The position numbers were made by a program, and so were the translations under genes. The notes under the pieces were generated by a model. It was not told the origin of the DNA and searched no databases. It saw only the letters and a list, made by a program, of their open reading frames with translations. From positions 1 through 41,364 of the forward strand of contig JAGHTW010000072.1 of assembly GCA_018065145.1 (NCBI GenBank): a stretch of DNA of 41,364 bases, in the 5' to 3' direction. This document shows, in pieces, positions 34,901 to 41,364 of the stretch (positions are counted from its first letter, which is position 1; every line of letters begins with the position of its first letter). This DNA comes from Candidatus Prevotella equi. Lineage in GTDB: Bacteria; Bacteroidota; Bacteroidia; Bacteroidales; Bacteroidaceae.

Positions 34901-36599
34901 GATTAATATCCGCCGATGCATTAATCTTTGTAGCAGGCGAATTAATGTCCGTTCCATGACCATTTGCCGTCAAAGAACCTGTGAATGCTCCCAGTTGCAT
35001 GCCTCTTACAAAATGCCCTATGTTAAGCGCATTTGCCTTGACAGCAGCGTTGTACGCCATTGTTGCAATGTTCACGTTTGCCTTCGAATTCAGCGTTCCT
35101 TTGCCCTCTCTTGCCTTAAGTCGAAGGTCGTAATTGGCTCCACGAACATCCATGTCCGCAATGGCATTCATGGAAGGGATATTGATAGTCTTGGCTGTTG
35201 ATTTGTCAAGTAATGTCTTGACAAAATTCATGTTGTACGTATTGAGATTGCAATGCAGCGAGGCAGCGAAATCGTTGGAATAAGGATTCTCTGCAAGCGC
35301 CATAAATCCCTTTGCATCACCGTTTGCAGACAAAGAGAACGCTGTCGGCATATCAACGGAAAGCATCGGTATGAACACCTGCTTCATGTTGCCCGTTACG
35401 TCCGCCTTTATTGATATCGGATATTGCGGCAATGCGGCAACAAGTTGGCGTTGAGCGCCATCCATAACCATCGCTATGTCCTGTTTTCCAATGGAAGCAT
35501 CGAGGAAGGAACGCACCTTTCCTGGATTCTTCTCGCTGAAGGCATTCAGGTCCATAGACGTCCGGGTGTAAAGCGAGCTGTACGGCGTCTTCAATGTTCC
35601 ATCTACATCAAACTTTGTGCTGTCAAGGGCAATGTAGGCGTTGAGTGATTGCAGCGTCAGTCCCTTCTCTTCCTTCATGGCACACTCACTGACGTGCATC
35701 TTCAGCGATGGGTCGTTATAATACACCGAGTCTATCCGTAAGTTTATGTCATTGAGCGTTATATGGTTAGGGTCAATGATGGCGCTCTGCTGTCGAGTAG
35801 CAAAGTTGTTGTCGTATTTTACCTGACTGCTGTTCAGCGCGCATGTGGCAAGCGAATATATCTTTCGTCCTGTGTCAAAGTCACCATTCTTCAACTTCAC
35901 ATCGTCAAGCTTTGCTGCAATCTGCAAAGTGTCTCCCGGCATGTGCACAACGACGTCCGAACGTGTTACGGACAATCCATCAACCATGATGCGCCATTTG
36001 CTCTTTGACTCCGTCGTATCTGGCGGAACGGTATCCGACAACTCGATGTTCAGATGTGCGTCGTCAAGCATCACCTGCGCTATGTTCACAAGCTCTTTCT
36101 TCAGGCTTACCTCTATGTTGTCTCGTGACTCTGTGGCGCCTTCAACTGCAAGCCTTCCAATGAATCCCTTTATTCTCGCCTCGTGTATGAAGTCGGCAGT
36201 GTTCACCTTTGCGGAAACTATCTCCATCGCTTTCACCTTCACTTCGCTATCAAGCAGAGGCAGCAGTCTAACGTTGACGATGGCACGCTGGATATCTGCT
36301 ATCGTGTCAGGTCGCTGTGGCAGAGAGTCATTAGGTTTTATTACCTTTACGCCATTTACTCCGAGATCAAGCGGAAAGACCAGATGCACGTTGTCTATCG
36401 TTATCTCCATGCCCGTTGCCTTCGATGCCTGACGGCTTGCCACGTCAACCGCCCAGTTCTGAATAGGTGGGATATATAGTGCGATTGCCAATAATACAGG
36501 AATCGCAACAATACATAGCGGAACAATCAGAATCGTTTTTAGTAACCTCTTACCAAAAAGATTTCGTTTGTTTATATCTTGACTTTGTTTTTCTTCCAT
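31908..36599 (-). CDS. tamB: TamB-like translocation and assembly module protein
   Basis: The chosen ATG at 36599 gives 1563 residues; a TTG at 36623 overlaps the -7 box. The N-terminus has one membrane segment (LLKTILIVPLCIVAIPVLLAIALYI) followed by the AsmA-like start (VDVASRQASKATGMEITIDNVHLVFP). The long middle is a beta-rich groove of repeated short strands, and the last 350 residues are the TamB domain (DUF490), with IKCWLNDSHTNYLDIIGEGDLR and RYTIAEGEMKYSLPIIPL. TamB spans the periplasm as a hydrophobic trough and is now linked to lipid transport to the outer membrane. A short Pro/Ala tail is unusual. It heads the operon with tamL. Confidence 0.95.
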   Translation of the reverse strand: MEEKQSQDINKRNLFGKRLLKTILIVPLCIVAIPVLLAIALYIPPIQNWAVDVASRQASKATGMEITIDNVHLVFPLDLGVNGVKVIKPNDSLPQRPDTIADIQRAIVNVRLLPLLDSEVKVKAMEIVSAKVNTADFIHEARIKGFIGRLAVEGATESRDNIEVSLKKELVNIAQVMLDDAHLNIELSDTVPPDTTESKSKWRIMVDGLSVTRSDVVVHMPGDTLQIAAKLDDVKLKNGDFDTGRKIYSLATCALNSSQVKYDNNFATRQQSAIIDPNHITLNDINLRIDSVYYNDPSLKMHVSECAMKEEKGLTLQSLNAYIALDSTKFDVDGTLKTPYSSLYTRTSMDLNAFSEKNPGKVRSFLDASIGKQDIAMVMDGAQRQLVAALPQYPISIKADVTGNMKQVFIPMLSVDMPTAFSLSANGDAKGFMALAENPYSNDFAASLHCNLNTYNMNFVKTLLDKSTAKTINIPSMNAIADMDVRGANYDLRLKAREGKGTLNSKANVNIATMAYNAAVKANALNIGHFVRGMQLGAFTGSLTANGHGTDINSPATKINASADINHFTYGRYNLNNVNATALLHNGRANVNLDSHNSLVDGSINLDALLNTKCLQATLATEINNVDLYKLQLVEAPLTLSLCTHVDVASDFKDYYFIQGLVSDITIRDSANIYRPDDIVMDVLADSQTTMAKIDCGDFLLRFNAEEGYKKLLATSDNLIATITSQIKNRTIDQAELRQNLPTMTLKAHCSKENPIYRFIRYYDVDYNELSINLSTSEKDGINGKLLLNGLSTQGYQLDTINVDIVSYNDPQKIMYNAHIRNVAPNDYVFDVLLNGKLLEHGIVTGGVFYDANHELGMKIGTEATMEDDGIRFRLLPDEPVVAYKPFKLNNDNYVFLANNNKISAHIDLKADDGTGIQLYSTDDEDYVDRLQDLTLSVTRLNLENLLSAIPYAPKVKGLMNGDVHFIQDADKSFSLSTDIATNNLIYEGCKMGNLGTQLVYMPKEDGSHYVDGHLILDDNEIGAIEGSYQFETHKIDASLTLDKLPMSIANGFIPDKIIGFEGTAEGTLEVHGTTDMPNVNGELFLENAALVSLPYGVRMRFDDDPITITDSKLLLENFQMYSNNEQPLILRGDIDFSDMEHINLDVRMKADKFLLVDAKETRTSTAYGQAYVNFLALIKGELDKLQVRGKLEVLPSTNLFYVLRDSPLTTDNRLKELVTFTDFNAEEPLTITRPTVDGLDVNLNVVVDNGSHIKCWLNDSHTNYLDIIGEGDLRMKYLHDELSMTGRYTIAEGEMKYSLPIIPLKTFKIAEGSYIEFFGDVMNPRLNITAIEETKSSVNINGVNQIVRFNTGVNITKTLNDMGLEFTIESPENKIIADELGMKSAEERGKLAVTMLTTGMYLSDGNTQPFSMNSALNSFLQSEINNIAGNALRTLDLSFGMDNSTEADGTMHTNYSFKFAKRFWNNRLAISVGGKISTGPDVSGQNKSFFDNVEAQYRLSDISNQYLHLFYNNSIYDYLEGYVGQYGAGYMWKKKAQTIKEIFKNSPTTTAPAPANKVPAAK

Positions 36600-36620
36600 T
36601 AAAATAAGGTATTTATAATG

Positions 36621-36652
36621 CAAAGGTAATAAATAAATCTATTTCATGCAAA
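36621..36652 (-). promoter_or_regulatory. Promoter of the tamB operon
   Basis: Minus strand: TTTG (36652-36649), 20 bp, then TACCTTTG (36628-36621). The start codon at 36599 follows about 15-20 bp later. It is divergent from the promoter of the second tamL-like gene. Confidence 0.8.
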
Positions 36653-36707
36653 TTATTCGGGAAAATCGTTGATTTTTGACGTTTTTTACCCAAAAAGAAG
36701 AGCGAAG

Positions 36708-36739
36708 TTTGTGTATCTTGCCAATTTTTATTAACTTTG
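36708..36739 (+). promoter_or_regulatory. Promoter of the second tamL-like gene
   Basis: TTTG (36708-36711), 20 bp, then TAACTTTG (36732-36739). The ATG at 36749 is only 9 bp after the -7 box, so the leader would be a few bases at most. Confidence 0.75.
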
Positions 36740-36748
36740 TTGCTCGTA

Positions 36749-38977
36749 ATGCGTTTATCTATTCTGAAAATATTGTTCGTGACTACTGTTTTGTCGTTGC
36801 TCTTTTCTTGCAACGGCACAAAGTTCGTAGCCGAGAATGAATTGCTTTTGATACGCAATACAATAGCCAGCACCGACCCTGGTATTGACGTAAGACATCT
36901 GTCACAGCATCTTGCCCAGCAACCCAACTCCAAATGGTTCTCCACCCTGAAAGTGCCGTTGGGCATTTATTCCATGGCAGGAAAGGATAGCACAAAGTTC
37001 TACAACCGTTGGTTGCATAAGTGGGGCGAGGCACCTGTGATACTTGATACCATTAAGCTGGAGCAGAGTTCCCGTAACCTCGTGACAGCGATGCAGAACG
37101 ATGGTTATCTTGATGCAGAAGTGTTTGTAGATAAGACTGTTAGCAAAAGAAGGGTAAAGGTTCACTATAGTGTGACGCCTAATCGTTTTTATACTATAAG
37201 AAACGTCTCCTACGCCGTCTCTGACAGTCGTGTTGATTCCATACTTCGTGCAGATAATATCCTTTTTAGTAAGGAGCTTAGCGCTGGTGAACGTTTCCGC
37301 GTCAACACGCTTAATGATGAGCGAAAGCGCATCACATCATGGCTCAACGAGCATGGATACCTTTACTTCAACAAGGAAGCAGTAAGCTTTTATGTGGATA
37401 GCTGCAAGGAGAAGAACTTCGTTGATGTGACGATGAACATAGGACTCTACCGTCGCAGTTCTGCTGAGGAATGGCGTAATCATCCTTTCTATGTAATAAG
37501 GAATGTTGAGTATCAGCCTACCTACGGACAGAAGCTGAAGCTGCGCAGGAGAATCCTGGACATCAGCACTTCTCTTCGCAATGGCGACCTGTACAAGGCG
37601 AGCAACGTGCAGAAGACATATAATAAGTTTTCACGCCTACAGACAGTAAAATCAACGAATATACATCTCCGCGAAGTTTCTGATACGACCATTGGCGATG
37701 CCAGACTGCTTGATGCCGAGATACAGATAACACGCAAGAAACCTCACAGCATACGTATTGAGCCTGAAGGCACTAATACTGCTGGCGACTTTGGAGCGGC
37801 GTTGGCTGTGACGTATGAAAACAGAAACCTTTTTCACGGTAGCGAGGTCTTCTCGCTTCAGGCACGAGGTGCTTTTGAAGCCATAAAGGGACTGGATGGT
37901 TATCAGCGCAACAACTATACCGAGTTCGGTGTAGAGGGTAAGATATCGTTTCCGGAGTTTCTTATTCCTTTTGTCTCAAGGGACTTCCTGCGTAAGCATA
38001 CTGCCAACTCTGATTTTGTCGTGAGATATAACTGGCAGAACAGACCCGAATTTCGCCGACGCGTCTTCACTGCGGGATGGAACTACAGCTGGCAGTCATC
38101 GTCTGGACGCAATGCTTACAAACTTAATCTTATCAACGTTGATTATGTTTCCATGCCATGGATATCTGATACGTTCAAGCATGATTATCTCGATAATGTA
38201 AGCAATAGAAATGCTATCCTGAGATACAATTACGAAGACCTTCTTGTCATGAAAATTGGTTTTGGTACTACTTATACCGATGAGCATAACGTGCTAAAAC
38301 TCAACGTAGAAACAGCAGGCAACATCCTTCGTGGTTTGTCTTCTCTCTTTCATGCCAGCCGTAATGAAGATGGACAGTACAAATTTGCCAGAGTAGCGTT
38401 TGCACAGTATGTTAAAATCGATGCTGACTATACACACCTCTTTAAGTTTGACTACCGAAATTCTTTGGCATTGCATGCACGCATAGGCGTGGGTGTTCCA
38501 TATGGTAACAGTACCATGTTGCCATACGAAAAGAGGTATTTCAGCGGTGGTGCCAATAGCGTTCGTGGATGGAGCGTCAGGGAACTCGGACCGGGCAGAT
38601 ACCGTGGTACTGACGGACGAATAGACTTTATCAACCAGACGGGTGACATAAAACTTGACCTCAACGCGGAGTTCCGGACAAACTTGTTCTGGAAGTTCCA
38701 GGGTGCTTTGTTTGTTGATGCTGGTAACGTATGGACGATAAGAAACTATAAAGATCAGCCTGGAGGTATGCTCACACTTCGTAATTTCTACGAGGGAATA
38801 GCCGTAGCATACGGACTCGGTCTGAGGATAAATGTTGATTATTTTATCCTCCGTCTTGACCTTGGCATGAAGGCAATCAATCCTAACTATACCACCGCCG
38901 CAGAGCATTTCCCTATCATCCATCCTGTTTTCAAAAGGGACTACGCACTACATTTCGCCGTAGGATTGCCATTCTAA
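36749..38977 (+). CDS. Second TamL-like BamA-superfamily outer membrane lipoprotein
   Basis: The product has 742 residues from the ATG at 36749; a TTG at 36737 lies inside the -7 box. The N-terminus MRLSILKILFVTTVLSLLFSC has a lipobox LLFSC. POTRA-like segments follow (LVTAMQNDGYLDAEVFV... WLNEHGYLYFNKEAV) and then a C-terminal barrel with RYFSGGANSVRGWSVRELGPG, the usual loop-6 motif (V)RGW/F of this superfamily, ending VGLPF. It resembles the TamL at 29493-31886 in layout, and the two flank tamB on opposite strands. It may be a paralogue with a different client, or a BamA-type protein with a lipid anchor. Confidence 0.88.
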   Translation: MRLSILKILFVTTVLSLLFSCNGTKFVAENELLLIRNTIASTDPGIDVRHLSQHLAQQPNSKWFSTLKVPLGIYSMAGKDSTKFYNRWLHKWGEAPVILDTIKLEQSSRNLVTAMQNDGYLDAEVFVDKTVSKRRVKVHYSVTPNRFYTIRNVSYAVSDSRVDSILRADNILFSKELSAGERFRVNTLNDERKRITSWLNEHGYLYFNKEAVSFYVDSCKEKNFVDVTMNIGLYRRSSAEEWRNHPFYVIRNVEYQPTYGQKLKLRRRILDISTSLRNGDLYKASNVQKTYNKFSRLQTVKSTNIHLREVSDTTIGDARLLDAEIQITRKKPHSIRIEPEGTNTAGDFGAALAVTYENRNLFHGSEVFSLQARGAFEAIKGLDGYQRNNYTEFGVEGKISFPEFLIPFVSRDFLRKHTANSDFVVRYNWQNRPEFRRRVFTAGWNYSWQSSSGRNAYKLNLINVDYVSMPWISDTFKHDYLDNVSNRNAILRYNYEDLLVMKIGFGTTYTDEHNVLKLNVETAGNILRGLSSLFHASRNEDGQYKFARVAFAQYVKIDADYTHLFKFDYRNSLALHARIGVGVPYGNSTMLPYEKRYFSGGANSVRGWSVRELGPGRYRGTDGRIDFINQTGDIKLDLNAEFRTNLFWKFQGALFVDAGNVWTIRNYKDQPGGMLTLRNFYEGIAVAYGLGLRINVDYFILRLDLGMKAINPNYTTAAEHFPIIHPVFKRDYALHFAVGLPF

Positions 38978-39048
38978 CTTGTAGTTAAAAAGTGTTTCAA
39001 GTGTTAATGCAATCTTAAATTTCAGTCGCCAACACAACGCAAAATAGA

Positions 39049-39101
39049 GCAAAAATAGCCTTCTTATTTATTAAAAATCAGCATTTTAAGACTATTTTTG
39101 C
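39049..39101 (+). terminator. Possible terminator of the second tamL-like gene
   Basis: The 10-bp arms GCAAAAATAG and CTATTTTTGC pair across a 33-nt loop, and T-rich sequence follows. The loop is long, so the strength is uncertain. Confidence 0.45.
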
Positions 39102-39372
39102 AGCTTTTTGCTTTTCTTTTGCAATAGTTACACGGTTACAAGGTAATTGTTGCACGATTACAAGGTAAAAGTGTAACGATTAGGATGTAAAAATACAACG
39201 ATTACAGCATGTTTTTATACTAGTTTTTGCCATCTTTTAAGTCGTGTTTTCGTAACGTGCTGACTATCAGAGCTCCCTATTTTGTTGCTATTTCCTGAGA
39301 TTCGTATATTTGGCAACAAAGGTGATATTGACTGGAAATTTATGTTAAATCATAGGGCAAAAAAAGTTACTT

Positions 39373-39407
39373 CGGTTACATTGGTTACATGGGTTACATG
39401 GTTACAT
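39373..39407. repeat. Left GGTTACAT array
   Basis: Four GGTTACAT copies follow one another with 0-1 bp between them. The array is nearly complementary to 39603-39637 across about 195 bp of AT-rich sequence. The frame 39282-39485 (KKVTSVTLVTWVTW...) is a translation of this repeat and I do not call it a gene. Degenerate repeats (ACGATTACAAGG and variants) lie at about 39125-39210. Confidence 0.8.
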
Positions 39408-39602
39408 TTGTGTTTATTCGTATTTTTTTTCCTTATATTTATTATTATAATTAGAAAGAAAGAAAATATATATAAATATATATAAAAGAAAGAAAGACAT
39501 TTACAGAGTTATGTTTTACCTTTAGTTTAAGTGTCTTTTTTGTGAATGTTTGATGGATTTTTTACTTTCTCTGCGTACGAACAGTGCGGTCAATATAATG
39601 CA

Positions 39603-39637
39603 ATGTAACCATGTAACCGATGTAACCGATGTAACCG
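39603..39637. repeat. Right ATGTAACC array, inverted partner
   Basis: ATGTAACC is repeated four times, with a fifth, TTGTAACC, adjacent. Its complement matches 39373-39407 at all but two positions. The rest of the 38978-39771 gap shows no gene. Confidence 0.8.
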
Positions 39638-39692
39638 TTGTAACCATTTATTTTTAAATTTAAGCGCAAGGCTAAAAAATACGGAAAAACTC

Positions 39693-39723
39693 TTGTCTGT
39701 TTGCGGAAATTTTTGTATCTTTG
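39693..39723 (+). promoter_or_regulatory. Promoter of iorA
   Basis: TTG (39693-39695), 20 bp, then TATCTTTG (39716-39723). The start codon at 39772 leaves a leader of about 40 nt. Confidence 0.75.
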
Positions 39724-39771
39724 CAAAAGAAAATTAATTTAACAACTCAATAACCTTTAATACCCAAAACA

Positions 39772-41364
39772 ATGGAAAAGAAACTTCTACTTGGTGATGA
39801 AGCAATAGCGCTGGGTGCTATACACGCTGGTCTTAGTGGTGTGTATGCATATCCTGGTACTCCATCAACTGAGATTACAGAGTTTATTCAAACTAATTCT
39901 TTGGCAAAAGAGCGTGGTATCCGCTCACGTTGGTGCACAAACGAAAAGACTGCCATGGAGGCTGCTCTTGGTATGTCCTATGCAGGAAAGCGTGCTCTTG
40001 TATGTATGAAGCACGTGGGAATGAATGTTTGCGCAGACGCATTTATCAATAGTGCCATAACAGGCGTTGAGGGTGGTCTTGTGGTACTTGCTGCCGATGA
40101 TCCTTCTATGCACTCTTCGCAGAACGAGCAGGACTCTCGCTTCTATGGTAAGTTCGCTATGATTCCTATCTTCGAGCCAAGCAATCAGCAGGAGGCGTAT
40201 GATATGATGGCGGTGGCTTTCGATTTCTCTGAGGCAATCAAGGAACCTGTGCTCCTTCGCGTTGTAACTCGTCTGGCACACTCACGCGCTGGCGTTGTGA
40301 TTAAGGAGCCAAAGGCAGAGAACAAGATGTGTCCTTCTTCTGATCAGTGGGTTCTCCTTCCTGGTATAGCAAGAAAGAAATATGCTGCTCTCCTTGAGAA
40401 ACAGGTTATGATGCTTGAAGCAAGTGCTAAGTCGCAGTTTAACATCAGCGAGTATGGTGCTTCAACGGAGACGTCTGAAAAGGTGGGCATCGTTGCGTGT
40501 GGCATTGGCTATAACTATGTGAAAGAGGCACTCTCTATGCTTCCAGCGGAGAAGCAGGCATTATACAATATCGAGAAGGTGTCACAATATCCTCTTCCTG
40601 AGGAGCGCATACAGGCACTCGCTGATAAGAGTGGTAAGCTTCTCGTGGTAGAGGATGGTCAGCCTGTAGTGGAGGAGAGTGTGAAGGCTCTTCTTGGTAC
40701 AGGATATGTCGTAACGGGTCGTTTGACGGGCGATCTCCCTCGTACTGGTGAGCTGACTCCTGACTGTGTGGCAGCAGCACTTGGCGTTGACGCTCCTGCA
40801 ATACTGCCAGAGGCAAAGAATCTCGCAGCACGTCCACCACAGCTTTGTCAGGGATGTGGTCACCGCGATGTTTATGCTGCTCTGCGTGAGATCATCGACG
40901 AGTATCCTGATGCACGTGTCTTTGGCGACATCGGTTGCTATACTCTCGGTGCACTGCCTCCATTCAAGGCTCTCTCTTCATGTGTTGATATGGGTGCTTC
41001 TATAACAATGGCAAAGGGTGCTGCTGATGCTGGTCTGCATCCTGCACTGGCTGTCATCGGTGACTCTACATTCACTCACTCTGGTATGACGGGACTTCTT
41101 GATGCCATCAACGATAACAGCGCTATAACCGTTATCATTTCCGATAACCTTACAACGGGAATGACTGGTGGTCAGGATTCTGCTGGTACGAACAAGTTCG
41201 AGGCTATCTGTCTTGGTCTTGGCATGGACCCAGAGCATCTGCATGTAGTAACACCACTGCCAAAGAATATCCCTGCTATCAAGGAACTGATAGAGAAGGA
41301 AATAGAGTACAAGGGCGTAAGTGTTATTATACCAAGAAGAGAATGTATCCAGACAGCATCACGT
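39772..41364 (+). CDS. iorA: Indolepyruvate ferredoxin oxidoreductase, alpha subunit (3' end outside window)
   Basis: The frame is open to the window end, giving 531 residues with no stop, so only the last residue or few are missing. It starts MEKKLLLGDEAIALGAIHAGLSGVYAYPGTPSTEITEF, the N-terminal pyrimidine domain of the pyruvate:ferredoxin oxidoreductase family. The thiamin pyrophosphate-binding domain follows near residue 380 (FGDIGCYTLGALPPF... AVIGDSTFTHSG). The enzyme oxidises aryl-2-oxoacids such as indolepyruvate to acyl-CoA and reduces ferredoxin; iorB would be expected next. The C-terminal ferredoxin domain of the longer archaeal form is absent at this length. Confidence 0.95.
   Translation, partial: MEKKLLLGDEAIALGAIHAGLSGVYAYPGTPSTEITEFIQTNSLAKERGIRSRWCTNEKTAMEAALGMSYAGKRALVCMKHVGMNVCADAFINSAITGVEGGLVVLAADDPSMHSSQNEQDSRFYGKFAMIPIFEPSNQQEAYDMMAVAFDFSEAIKEPVLLRVVTRLAHSRAGVVIKEPKAENKMCPSSDQWVLLPGIARKKYAALLEKQVMMLEASAKSQFNISEYGASTETSEKVGIVACGIGYNYVKEALSMLPAEKQALYNIEKVSQYPLPEERIQALADKSGKLLVVEDGQPVVEESVKALLGTGYVVTGRLTGDLPRTGELTPDCVAAALGVDAPAILPEAKNLAARPPQLCQGCGHRDVYAALREIIDEYPDARVFGDIGCYTLGALPPFKALSSCVDMGASITMAKGAADAGLHPALAVIGDSTFTHSGMTGLLDAINDNSAITVIISDNLTTGMTGGQDSAGTNKFEAICLGLGMDPEHLHVVTPLPKNIPAIKELIEKEIEYKGVSVIIPRRECIQTASR

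Noticed and set aside
39282..39485. A 67-codon frame with VTLVTWVTW
   Set aside because: The sequence is a translation of the GGTTACAT repeats, followed by low-complexity A/T sequence.

Overview
The window looks like a chromosome segment from a Bacteroidales bacterium, most likely Prevotella or a close relative. The signs are many promoters with the Bacteroidetes -7 box TAnnTTTG and a TTG/TTTG about 18-20 bp upstream, AT-rich leaders with weak ribosome binding sites, a TamL/TamB pair, a DUF4468 protein, a T9SS-like C-terminal domain, and an integrase of the Bacteroidetes type that lacks the first catalytic Arg.

Positions 1 to about 27.5 kb are an integrated element that is cut off on the left. 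Its right end is an integrase gene (25983-27152, minus) preceded by five GGTAACACC repeats and lying next to tRNA-Arg(ACG), the probable integration target. From left to right the element holds: the tail of a small gene resembling an orphan MutS domain I; an AT-rich two-gene operon for secreted proteins (224-2472, minus); hairpin-repeat array A with a non-coding, purine-rich tract (2.6-4.0 kb); two small genes; a run of co-directional phage genes (5049-11969) with small structural or packaging proteins, a PLD-like protein, a tail-tube-like protein, a phosphoribosyltransferase and a gp10-like neck protein; a DUF4468 cargo gene; array B and a second purine-rich non-coding tract; an ArdC-type antirestriction gene; array C; a lysis cassette of holin, amidase and a lipoprotein that looks like a unimolecular spanin (16872-18087); 1.5 kb of densely structured non-coding sequence (18.1-19.6 kb); and the tape measure and tail-hub genes (19781-25935). 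I see no large terminase, portal or major capsid gene in the window. They may lie to the left, or the element may be tail-only.

From 27.5 kb onward is host core genome. tRNA-Arg is followed by a minus-strand operon tamB-tamL-rnz-comF (36599 down to 27778). A second TamL-like lipoprotein of the BamA superfamily is divergently transcribed (36749-38977). After an intergenic region with GGTTACAT-type inverted arrays comes iorA, which runs off the window end.

The most novel signal is the 18.1-19.6 kb region. It carries a 430-bp unit duplicated in tandem, and the two copies differ by compensatory base changes inside long hairpins. It also has GNRA-type loops, long-range pairing and G:U wobbles that all point to the plus strand. 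It reads as a large ornate phage RNA, comparable in style to GOLLD or ROOL. The second signal is a family of three dispersed arrays of a 300-370 bp hairpin-rich unit. Two of them lie next to non-coding tracts with matching leftward promoters.
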